This document shows positions 1-6,310 of a DNA stretch of 9,074 nucleotides, piece by piece. The stretch's first letter is position 1. Every line of letters begins with the position of its first letter. The notes beneath the pieces are model-generated. The model was not told the origin of the DNA. It did not search any database and saw only the letters and a list, made by a program, of their open reading frames with translations. Position numbers and translations under genes: made by a program. This DNA comes from an uncultured Ruminococcus sp. (GTDB taxonomy: Bacteria > Bacillota > Clostridia > Oscillospirales > Acutalibacteraceae): assembly GCA_900554995.1 (NCBI GenBank), contig USJJ01000035.1:1-9074 (forward strand), in the 5' to 3' direction.

Positions 1-1037
1 GAGTTAAGGCGAGCATTCTTTCAACGCTCACCTCAAAAATCATCTCCACCATGATGGCGGAGGGACTTTCCCTTGAGGAATGTGTTTCGACCATTGCCGC
101 AACCCTCCCGATATGTTCGGTCAGGGGCGTTGCTTACTCAACCTTTACTATTATTCACCTGATCAACAATGAGACAGCCGAACTTATACAGTACGACAAC
201 CCTCACGTGATATTGCTCAGGGATGCGAAAAATTTTGACTATCCCAAAAATGAGCTTAATATAAACGGAAAACAGATATATAAGTCCGTTATCAGCTTGC
301 AGGAAAACGATATTTTCATTGCAATGAGTGACGGTTGCCCGCACGCCGGAATAGGACTTGCCTATAACTTCGGATGGAGACGTGACGATATCATTGATTT
401 TATGGAAACCGTCTCCGACCTCGGATATACGGCAAAGACGCTATCGACAATGCTTATTGACGAGTGCAACAAGCAGTACGGATATCATCCGGGCGATGAT
501 GCGACCGCCTGTGTGGTCCGTATCAGAAAGAGAGAGCCTATGAATCTTCTCTTCGGTCCTCCGCGCAACAGGGACGACTGTGACCGTATGATGAGTCTGT
601 TCTTCTCGAAAGAGGGCAAGCATATTGTCTGCGGCGGCACAACATCGTCGATTGCCGCAAAATATCTCGGTAAACCCGTCAGGGCAACGCTCAATTTTGA
701 ACAGAGCGATGTTCCGCCGATTGCCGAAATTGAGGGTGTCGATCTCGTGACCGAGGGCGTTATTACAATCAATAAGGTTATTGAATATGCCAAGGACGCT
801 CTTGATAAAAATGAGCTTTATGAGCAATGGAGTATCAAGCAGGACGGAGCATCGAGAATTTGCCGATTGCTGTTTGAGGAAGCGACGGATATTAACTTCT
901 ATGTCGGCAGAGCCGTCAATCCGGCTCATCAGAACCCCGATCTGCCGATAAATTTCAATATTAAAATGAACCTTGTCGAGGAGCTTTCAAGCTGCTTGAA
1001 GCAAATGGGCAAGAGGATTAAGGTAAGCTATTTCTAA
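1..1037 (+). CDS. SpoIIE/PP2C-family protein phosphatase with extra C-terminal domain (5' partial)
   Basis: A metal-dependent Ser/Thr phosphatase of the SpoIIE (PPM/PP2C) type, expected to dephosphorylate a regulatory protein such as an anti-sigma-factor antagonist; the actual substrate is unknown. The frame is open from base 3 without a stop, and no ribosome site precedes the first ATG at 51, so the gene begins upstream. The visible PP2C part has the acidic metal-binding motifs SDGCPHAG (Asp at 330-332) and PGDDAT (Asp-Asp at 495-500); the first metal-binding Asp would lie upstream of the window. After about base 535 the PP2C fold should end. A further stretch of about 165 residues follows, with VCGGTTSS and VDLVTEGVITIN segments, which I cannot assign to a known domain. 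The stop codon overlaps the ribosome site of the hydrogenase gene 11 bp downstream, indicating an operon and a shared task. The SpoIIE-type phosphatase call is firm; a role in hydrogenase-linked signalling is inference. Confidence 0.85.
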   Translation, partial: VKASILSTLTSKIISTMMAEGLSLEECVSTIAATLPICSVRGVAYSTFTIIHLINNETAELIQYDNPHVILLRDAKNFDYPKNELNINGKQIYKSVISLQENDIFIAMSDGCPHAGIGLAYNFGWRRDDIIDFMETVSDLGYTAKTLSTMLIDECNKQYGYHPGDDATACVVRIRKREPMNLLFGPPRNRDDCDRMMSLFFSKEGKHIVCGGTTSSIAAKYLGKPVRATLNFEQSDVPPIAEIEGVDLVTEGVITINKVIEYAKDALDKNELYEQWSIKQDGASRICRLLFEEATDINFYVGRAVNPAHQNPDLPINFNIKMNLVEELSSCLKQMGKRIKVSYF

Positions 1038-1042
1038 GGAGG
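1036..1042 (+). promoter_or_regulatory. Ribosome binding site of hydrogenase gene, overlapping upstream stop
   Basis: AAGGAGG lies 6 nt before the ATG at 1049. Its first two bases are the last two bases of the phosphatase TAA stop, so terminating ribosomes end on the Shine-Dalgarno sequence. This supports translational coupling of the two genes. Confidence 0.8.
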
Positions 1043-1048
1043 AAAACA

Positions 1049-2476
1049 ATGCTATATAAATTTGACACTAAGGTTCAGTATCTCAAATATAAGGTTCTCC
1101 GTGAAGTAGCCCGTCACGCATGGGACGACACACTGTTGGACAATCTTCTTGAAATTCCGAAAACAATTGTTCCGGGCAACACGCCGACTATGCGTTGCTG
1201 TGTTTATAAAGAGCGAGCGATTCTCGGCGAGCGTGTAAAGATCGCAATGGGCGGCGACAAGTCAAACCCGAACGTTATTGAGGTTATCGAGACTGCCTGC
1301 GATGAGTGTCCGATGGGTGGCTATGAGGTAACAAACGCATGCCGAGGCTGTCTTGCACACCGTTGTATGGACGCCTGCCGATTCGGCGCCATCACGTTTG
1401 ACGAGAACCATGTTGCACATATTGACAAGACGAAGTGTAAGGAATGCGGAGCCTGTTCAAGGGTCTGCCCTTACACCGCAATTATAAGCCGTAAGCGTCC
1501 GTGTGAGAATGCCTGCAAGATCAAGGCTATCAAGATGAACGAGAATAAGGCAGCTGCAATTGATAACGATAAGTGTATTGCCTGCGGTGCCTGCGTTTAC
1601 CAGTGCCCGTTCGGTGCAATCACGGACAAGTCCTATATCCTTGATGTTATTGATATCATTAAGAAGAGCAAGAGCAACAAAAAATACAAGGTATATGCCG
1701 TTGTGGCTCCGTCAATTTCAAGCCAGTTCAAGTATGCGAAGCTCGGTCAGGTTATCACGGGACTTAAAAATCTCGGATTTCACACTGTTATCGAGGCGGC
1801 TCTCGGCGCGGATATGGTTGCCTTTGCCGAGTCCAAGGAGTTGGTAGAAAAGGGTTTCCTCACAAGCTCCTGCTGCCCTGCTTTTGTGAGCTATATCGAA
1901 AAAGCATTCCCGCAGCTTCTGCCCTATGTTTCACATAATCTTTCGCCTATGGCAGCGATATCCAAGTACATTAAGGATAAGGAAGAGAGCAGCAGGATCA
2001 TATTTATCGGACCTTGCACGGCTAAAAAGGCAGAGGTTCAGAAGGAATCCGTCCGGCAGTATGTTGATGCTGCAATGACTTTTGAGGAGCTTCAGGCTCT
2101 CTTCGACAGCCGTGACATTGACATTATGACGCTTGACGAGGATACACTCGACAACGCCTCGTATTTCGGAAGAATCTTTGCACGCAGCGGCGGACTTTCC
2201 GATGCGGTTGCCGAGGGCCTCAAGGAACAGGAGATTACCGACTTTGAGCTCAAGGCGTGCGCCTGCGACGGAATCGAGGCTTGCCGTACCGCACTTCTCA
2301 AGAAGAGTAAGGACAGGCTTGACGCAAACTTTATCGAAGGTATGGCTTGTATCGGCGGATGTATCGGCGGCGCAGGCTGCTTGACCCACGGCGAACGTAA
2401 TAAGGCTGAGGTTGATAAGTACGGCAGAGAGGCTTACGAAAAGACGATTACCGATGCCATCTCTATGCTCAAATAA
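1049..2476 (+). CDS. Monomeric [FeFe] hydrogenase, group B-like
   Basis: A 475-residue iron-only hydrogenase for reversible H2 formation or oxidation with ferredoxin-like electron transfer; no signal peptide, so cytoplasmic. A cysteine-rich electron-relay region spans residues 84-186: C84/C87, C98-x2-C101-x4-C106-x3-C110, C130/133/136/140, C152/C156 and C176/179/182/186, enough for three and perhaps four [4Fe-4S] clusters. The H-cluster domain (about 210-450) has all three signatures in variant form: L1 SSCCPAF (C275, ligand C276), L2 GPCTAKK (C323) and L3 GMACIGGC (C434, C438). By manual alignment to Clostridium pasteurianum CpI, the proton-relay residues are kept (E261, E264, C275, S295), while the Met of the classic L2 'MPC' is Gly321. 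I associate this motif set with group B enzymes rather than the PAS-bearing group C. No PAS or [2Fe-2S] N-terminal domain is seen. Translated with the SpoIIE-type phosphatase upstream; no terminator follows. Hydrogenase identity is firm; the subgroup is less so. Confidence 0.93.
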   Translation: MLYKFDTKVQYLKYKVLREVARHAWDDTLLDNLLEIPKTIVPGNTPTMRCCVYKERAILGERVKIAMGGDKSNPNVIEVIETACDECPMGGYEVTNACRGCLAHRCMDACRFGAITFDENHVAHIDKTKCKECGACSRVCPYTAIISRKRPCENACKIKAIKMNENKAAAIDNDKCIACGACVYQCPFGAITDKSYILDVIDIIKKSKSNKKYKVYAVVAPSISSQFKYAKLGQVITGLKNLGFHTVIEAALGADMVAFAESKELVEKGFLTSSCCPAFVSYIEKAFPQLLPYVSHNLSPMAAISKYIKDKEESSRIIFIGPCTAKKAEVQKESVRQYVDAAMTFEELQALFDSRDIDIMTLDEDTLDNASYFGRIFARSGGLSDAVAEGLKEQEITDFELKACACDGIEACRTALLKKSKDRLDANFIEGMACIGGCIGGAGCLTHGERNKAEVDKYGREAYEKTITDAISMLK

Positions 2477-2482
2477 TATCTC

Positions 2483-2511
2483 TTGACAAATCCGAATTAA
2501 GATGTTAAGAT
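2483..2511 (+). promoter_or_regulatory. Sigma-A-type promoter of the T-box/pheST operon
   Basis: TTGACA (2483-2488), a 17-bp spacer and TAAGAT (2506-2511) make a near-consensus vegetative promoter. Transcription should start near 2518, just before the T-box leader. The -35 box sits 6 bp after the hydrogenase stop codon. Confidence 0.8.
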
Positions 2512-2617
2512 AATTCATAATGATACACGAGGAAGATGTGTAAGTAGTTACCGTCACGGTATGTAAAGAGAGCGGATGTCATCGGCTGAAAGCACTGCCT
2601 TACGAACGGGAATGAAT

Positions 2618-2620
2618 TTC
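2618..2620 (+). promoter_or_regulatory. Predicted UUC (Phe) specifier codon of the T-box
   Basis: In T-box Stem I the specifier triplet commonly follows a GAA-like sequence and precedes the closing basal helix. Here GAAT is followed by TTC and then AGCATCGGAG. UUC matches the tRNA-Phe GAA anticodon and the downstream pheS gene. A register shifted by one base gives UUU, also Phe, so the amino-acid assignment does not depend on the exact register. Confidence 0.65.
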
Positions 2621-2733
2621 AGCATCGGAGTGACCTGCGAAAACATTGACTAAGCAGGGCGTGCCCGTCCGCATCATCGACGGTAAAAGAGTGCGGAGCT
2701 AAGGCTTCGAATATGGGTGGTACCACGGTTTAC

Positions 2734-2783
2734 CCCGTCCCATAACAGGATTTTGATTCTGTTATCGGACGGGTTTTATTTTT
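2734..2783 (+). terminator. Regulatory intrinsic terminator of the T-box
   Basis: CCCGTCC (2734-2740) pairs with GGACGGG (2767-2773). After one C/C mismatch, ATAACAG (2742-2748) pairs with CTGTTAT (2759-2765) around a 10-nt loop. A U-rich tract (2774-2783) follows. The 5' arm lies immediately after the T-box core, so antiterminator formation on tRNA binding should exclude this hairpin. It would also stop transcripts reading through from the hydrogenase gene. Confidence 0.92.
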
Positions 2784-2799
2784 ATCAGGAGGTTATAAA

Positions 2800-3852
2800 A
2801 TGGCAGAACAGATCGAATTGCTCAGAAAAAAGTTTGAAGATTCTATTTTACAGGTCAAGGACGCTTCCGAGCTTGAAACGCTCCGAGTTAATTTCCTCGG
2901 CAAGAGCGGCTTCGTAACAACACTTCTCAAGGGTATGGGTAAGCTCTCTCCCGATGAGAAAAAGAAAATGGGTCAGGCGGTCAACACTTTTAAGCAGAGC
3001 GTTGCGGACTCAATCGGTAAGAAGGCCGAGGAGCTCCACAAGCTCGCAGTGAAGAAAGAGATTGAGCTGACTCCCGAGTTTGACGTTTCCGTTCCGACGG
3101 ATCTGACAAGAGGATCATATCATCCGATCACACTGGTTCAGCGCCAGTGCGAGAATGTGTTCAAGTCAATGGGCTTTACCGTTGAGGATTACAGTGAGGT
3201 CGTAACGGACTACGAGTGCTTTGAGTCGCTCAACATTCCGAAATTCCACCCCGCCCGTGATATGCAGGACACATACTATCTGACAAACGGTCAGCTTCTC
3301 AAGTCGCAGACCTCTGCGGCTCAGAACGCTATCTATAAAAAATACAAGGATCAGCTCATCAACGAGGGCAAACCGATCAAGGCTGTTTTCCCGGGCAGAT
3401 GCTTCCGTAACGAGAGCACCGACGCCTGCCACGAAAACACATTTTTCCAGATGGAGGGCGTTATGGTCGGCAAGGATATTTCAATATCCAACCTCATCTT
3501 CTTTATGAAAACGATGCTTTCGGAGGTTTTCCAAAGAGATATTAAGGTCCGTCTGCGCCCCGGATTCTTCCCGTTCGTTGAGCCGGGATTTGAGCTTGAC
3601 ATCAACTGTCTCATCTGCGGCGGCGAGGGATGCCCGTCCTGTAAGCACAGCGGCTGGCTTGAGCTTTGCCCCTGCGGAATGATTCACCCGAACGTACTCA
3701 GAGAGGGCGGCATTGATCCCGATGAATACACGGGCTTTGCTTTCGGTCTCGGTCTTACCAGACTTGCAATGATGAAGTACGGCATCAAGGATATCCGTGA
3801 TCTCAACAGCGGAGCTCTTGTAAATCTTGAGCAGTTCACGGACGACGAATAA
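2800..3852 (+). CDS. pheS: Phenylalanyl-tRNA synthetase alpha subunit
   Basis: Catalytic chain of the (alpha-beta)2 phenylalanyl-tRNA synthetase, a class II enzyme that activates Phe with ATP and attaches it to tRNA-Phe; 350 residues, a normal length. An N-terminal helical, coiled-coil-like arm (about 1-90) is followed by the class II core. Visible are HPARDMQDTYYL (150-161), the QTS segment after LLKS, motif 2 around GRCFRNESTDACHENTFFQMEG (199-220, key residues Arg200 and Arg203) and motif 3 TGFAFGLGLTRLAMMKYG (311-328). Ala314 corresponds to the Ala294 amino-acid specificity position of the E. coli enzyme. A Cys cluster (C270, C273, C278, C281, then C290 and C292) forms a zinc-knuckle-like insert; the first four Cys are common in Firmicute PheS. 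The start is fixed by AGGAGG at 2787-2792, 7 nt before the ATG. Regulated by the upstream T-box and followed after 12 bp by pheT. Confidence 0.98.
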   Translation: MAEQIELLRKKFEDSILQVKDASELETLRVNFLGKSGFVTTLLKGMGKLSPDEKKKMGQAVNTFKQSVADSIGKKAEELHKLAVKKEIELTPEFDVSVPTDLTRGSYHPITLVQRQCENVFKSMGFTVEDYSEVVTDYECFESLNIPKFHPARDMQDTYYLTNGQLLKSQTSAAQNAIYKKYKDQLINEGKPIKAVFPGRCFRNESTDACHENTFFQMEGVMVGKDISISNLIFFMKTMLSEVFQRDIKVRLRPGFFPFVEPGFELDINCLICGGEGCPSCKHSGWLELCPCGMIHPNVLREGGIDPDEYTGFAFGLGLTRLAMMKYGIKDIRDLNSGALVNLEQFTDDE

Positions 3853-3857
3853 GGAGG
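3851..3857 (+). promoter_or_regulatory. Ribosome binding site of pheT overlapping the pheS stop
   Basis: AAGGAGG begins inside the pheS TAA stop (3850-3852) and lies 7 nt before the pheT ATG. This arrangement suits coupled, balanced synthesis of the two subunits and fixes the pheT start. Confidence 0.8.
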
Positions 3858-3864
3858 CAGAACT

Positions 3865-6225
3865 ATGTTTATTTCAATTAACTGGATTAAAGATTTCGTC
3901 GACCTTTCGGGTCTTGACATTGACGAGCTTATTCACAAGTTCTCCCTGTCCACTGCCGAGGTCGAGAATGAGATTTTCTATAAGGGCAGCGACATAAGCG
4001 GAATTGTTGTTGCCGAGATAAAGTCGGTTGAGGAGCATCCCGAGTCAAAAAAGCTCCATCTGCTCAAGGTTGACGCAGGCGACGGACAGCTTACAGACGT
4101 TGTTTGCGGCGCACCGAATGTCAGAGTCGGTATGAAAACCGCTTTTGCAAAGGTCGGCGCAAAGCTCGGCGAGATTGAAATTGCACCGAGACCGCTCGCA
4201 GGACATATGTCTTACGGAATGTGCTGTTCGGAAAAAGAAATTGGTATGAGTGACGATAACTCCGGCATTATGGACATTGACGAGAGTATCGCCAACGGCA
4301 CGGATATCAAGGATGTTTTTGCAATTGAGGATATCATCTTTGAGGTTGACAACAAGTCCCTTACAAACCGTCCCGATCTTTGGGGTCATTACGGAATCGC
4401 AAGGGAATTTGCTGCACTCGCAGGCAGGCCGCTCAAACCGCTTGATACCGTTGACCTCAGCCAATATAGGGATCTCCCGAAGGTCGATATGAAAATTGAG
4501 GATCCGCTCTGTTACAGATACTCCTGTCTTCAGTTTGAAAATATCACAAGAAATGTCAGCCCGGCGAATATGAGAATCCGTCTTTACTACTGCGGAATGA
4601 GAGCCATCAACTTCCTTGCCGACCTGACAAACTACCTTATGCTTGAAATGGGTCAGCCGATGCACGCTTTCGACTCAAGAAAGGTTGAGAAAATCAGAAT
4701 CAAGAGATTTGACACTCCGTTTGAGTTTAAGACCCTTGACGGCATTGAAAGACACATCGACGAGAACACACTGATGATATGCAACGACAACACACCTGTT
4801 GCGATTGCGGGTATTATGGGCGGACTTGATTCCGAAATTGTTGAGGACACACATTCTCTTACCCTTGAATCCGCAACATTTGATGCTGTTTCGGTCAGAA
4901 AATCTTCGGCTCGTCTTGCTCACAGAACAGATGCTTCCATGCGTTATGAAAAGAGTCTTGACCCCGAGATGACCGTTACCGCAGTTGCACGTTTTGTTAA
5001 GCTCCTCAGCGACTACGACTCGGGCGTAAAGGTAACGTCAAGCCTTACCGATGAGTACGCTCATAAGTTTGACAACGTTGAACTCAATTTTGACAAGAAA
5101 TTCGTTGACCGTTATACCGGCATTGAGATTGACAACGACACGATCGTTAAAACCCTCACCGCACTCGGTTTCAAGGTTAAGCTCGACGGCGACGACTTCA
5201 CTGTTGATGTTCCGAGCTGGAGAGCGACTAAGGACGTTACTCTCAAGGCGGATATTATCGAGGAAATCACGAGGATTTACGGTTACGACAACTTTGATAT
5301 CCACACGGCAACGGCTCCGCTCTATCCTGTCCGTCCGTTTGCCGAGAAGAGCATAGAGGACAAGCTCAAGGATATTCTTGTTAAGGAATTCGGACTTCAT
5401 GAGGTTCATTCATATATCTGGGAATACACCGACGAGTATAAAAAGCTCGGCATTTTGACAGAGCCGAATATCAAGCTGGCTAATGCAACCAACCCGAACA
5501 TTGAAACAATCAGGAAGTCGATGATTCCGACTCAGCTCTGCCAGATCAAGTCCAATTCATCCTATGCTCCGTCATTCGGAATTTTTGAGATCGGACGCAT
5601 TGTAGACGGTGTTGACGGAAACAACCTTTGCCGTGAGCACAAGAAGCTCGCAATTACACTCTTAAGCAAGACAGAGACAACCGAGGAGCTTTACTTTAAG
5701 CTCATCAATATGATCTCCGTTGCGGTTGATGATATCAAGCACAAGAGTATTTCATTCAACGCTAAGACCACCGAGCTCAACTATATTCATCCGAAGAACT
5801 ATAATGCAATAATTTGCGATGGCAAGGAGATCGGTCAGATCGGTGTTGTTCACCCCGAGGTTCTCAGAAATATCGACAAGAAAGCAAGCGTTGTATTCCT
5901 TGAAATTGATATGAAGGACCTTGTTGATGTTGAGAATGCAGGCATCAAATATGCCGAAGCGTCAAAGTATCCGTCGATCGAGGTTGACGTCACTTTTGTG
6001 ACCGACACATTCAAGCCGATTAAAGAGGCAATTGAGCTTATCAATTCCGAACTTATCAAAAAGACTTCCGTCGTTGATACCTATCAGGACGCAAGCGGCA
6101 AGTCGATCACGATCAGAATCGTGTTCTCCCATCCCGAAAGAACTCTTGTTAAGGACGAGGTTATGGCAATTGTCAACGACCTCATCGCAAAGCTCGAGAA
6201 TAAGGGAATTAACCTCAAAGCATAA
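3865..6225 (+). CDS. pheT: Phenylalanyl-tRNA synthetase beta subunit
   Basis: Beta chain of phenylalanyl-tRNA synthetase: binds tRNA-Phe and hydrolyses misacylated Tyr-tRNA-Phe. The 786-residue length is typical. Domains in order: N-terminal B1 segment with the inserted OB-fold tRNA-binding (EMAP-like) domain at about 40-150; B3/B4 editing domain at about 205-385; B5 at about 400-475, ending in IYGYDNF; the catalytic-like core at about 480-690; and a C-terminal ferredoxin-fold anticodon-binding domain at about 694-786, with SKYPSIEVDV and HPERTL. Residues matching the E. coli editing pocket are kept: His267 in PMHAFD, Glu335 in LTLE and Thr355 in RTDAS. Editing should therefore be active. Co-transcribed with pheS under T-box control; a strong terminator follows the stop. 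Confidence 0.98.
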   Translation: MFISINWIKDFVDLSGLDIDELIHKFSLSTAEVENEIFYKGSDISGIVVAEIKSVEEHPESKKLHLLKVDAGDGQLTDVVCGAPNVRVGMKTAFAKVGAKLGEIEIAPRPLAGHMSYGMCCSEKEIGMSDDNSGIMDIDESIANGTDIKDVFAIEDIIFEVDNKSLTNRPDLWGHYGIAREFAALAGRPLKPLDTVDLSQYRDLPKVDMKIEDPLCYRYSCLQFENITRNVSPANMRIRLYYCGMRAINFLADLTNYLMLEMGQPMHAFDSRKVEKIRIKRFDTPFEFKTLDGIERHIDENTLMICNDNTPVAIAGIMGGLDSEIVEDTHSLTLESATFDAVSVRKSSARLAHRTDASMRYEKSLDPEMTVTAVARFVKLLSDYDSGVKVTSSLTDEYAHKFDNVELNFDKKFVDRYTGIEIDNDTIVKTLTALGFKVKLDGDDFTVDVPSWRATKDVTLKADIIEEITRIYGYDNFDIHTATAPLYPVRPFAEKSIEDKLKDILVKEFGLHEVHSYIWEYTDEYKKLGILTEPNIKLANATNPNIETIRKSMIPTQLCQIKSNSSYAPSFGIFEIGRIVDGVDGNNLCREHKKLAITLLSKTETTEELYFKLINMISVAVDDIKHKSISFNAKTTELNYIHPKNYNAIICDGKEIGQIGVVHPEVLRNIDKKASVVFLEIDMKDLVDVENAGIKYAEASKYPSIEVDVTFVTDTFKPIKEAIELINSELIKKTSVVDTYQDASGKSITIRIVFSHPERTLVKDEVMAIVNDLIAKLENKGINLKA

Positions 6226-6237
6226 GAATAAATTTTC

Positions 6238-6266
6238 GGCTGTCACCCCACCGTGGCAGCCTTTTT
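6238..6266 (+). terminator. Intrinsic terminator of the pheST operon
   Basis: GGCTGTCAC (6238-6246) pairs with GTGGCAGCC (6253-6261) as a 9-bp stem with one U-G pair, a CCCACC loop, and TTTTT at 6262-6266. It lies 12 bp after the pheT stop and separates pheST from the next operon. Confidence 0.93.
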
Positions 6267-6281
6267 CTGTATTGACATTGA

Positions 6282-6290
6282 TGATATAAT
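6282..6290 (+). promoter_or_regulatory. Candidate extended -10 promoter for the cyclo-ligase/GH3 operon
   Basis: TGATATAAT (6282-6290) is a perfect extended -10 (TG-N-TATAAT). The sequence 17 bp upstream is only TTTTTC, inside the terminator U tract, so it would depend on the extended motif. Predicted initiation near 6297 leaves a leader of only about 14 nt, just containing the ribosome site. A TTGACA at 6272-6277 is only 7 bp away and cannot serve as its -35. Confidence 0.5.
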
Positions 6291-6297
6291 TGCTTTA

Positions 6298-6303
6298 AGG
6301 AGG
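6298..6303 (+). promoter_or_regulatory. Ribosome binding site that decides the cyclo-ligase start
   Basis: AGGAGG is 7 nt before the ATG at 6311 but only 4 nt before an in-frame GTG at 6308. The spacing favours the ATG, giving 188 rather than 189 residues. Confidence 0.75.
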
Positions 6304-6310
6304 TGCGGTG

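Larger units (their letters stand above)
2518..2784 (+). promoter_or_regulatory. T-box riboswitch (tRNA-Phe responsive) leader of pheST
   Basis: A transcription-attenuating T-box leader that senses uncharged tRNA-Phe and lets pheST be read when charging is low. Visible parts: the Stem I 5' region with GAGGAAGA and AAGTAG (2529-2547); the AGAGAG / GGCTGAAAG apical motif region (2568-2592); a candidate UUC specifier followed by AGCATCGGAG (2618-2630); a CCTGC/GCAGG hairpin (2634-2638 with 2654-2658); a TCCGCA/TGCGGA hairpin (2668-2673 with 2692-2697); and the T-box core TGGGTGGTACCACGG (2714-2728). The bulge UGGU (2718-2721) complements the ACCA end expected for tRNA-Phe, whose discriminator base is A. 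The leader ends in a terminator hairpin competing with the antiterminator. Placement directly before pheS fits the specificity. The leader fills the whole 323-bp gap between the hydrogenase and pheS genes. Confidence 0.95.

Noticed and set aside
51..53. ATG at 51 as the true start of the phosphatase gene
   Set aside because: The frame is open back to base 3 with phosphatase-like sequence, no Shine-Dalgarno precedes it, and the PP2C fold would lack its first metal-binding segment. The gene is better read as 5' truncated by the window edge.
441..929. Minus-strand frame (162 codons) opposite the phosphatase
   Set aside because: Antisense to PP2C and C-terminal domain coding sequence, with no recognisable product.
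1931..2557. Long minus-strand frame (208 codons) opposite the hydrogenase 3' end and pheST promoter
   Set aside because: It lies antisense to a clearly conserved H-cluster domain and crosses the promoter and T-box start; its translation resembles no family. A shadow frame.
2717..2917. Small plus-strand frame (66 codons) starting in the T-box core
   Set aside because: It begins in the conserved T-box sequence, runs through the terminator hairpin and overlaps pheS out of frame. There is no ribosome site before it.
4045..4665. Long minus-strand frame (206 codons) opposite pheT
   Set aside because: Antisense to the conserved tRNA-binding and editing domains of pheT, with no recognisable product.
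6272..6290. TTGACA paired with TATAAT as a standard promoter
   Set aside because: Only 7 bp separate the hexamers, far from the 16-18 bp needed. Only the extended -10 reading remains plausible.
6308..6310. GTG start for the cyclo-ligase
   Set aside because: It is only 4 nt from AGGAGG; the next codon, ATG at 6311, has the better 7-nt spacing.
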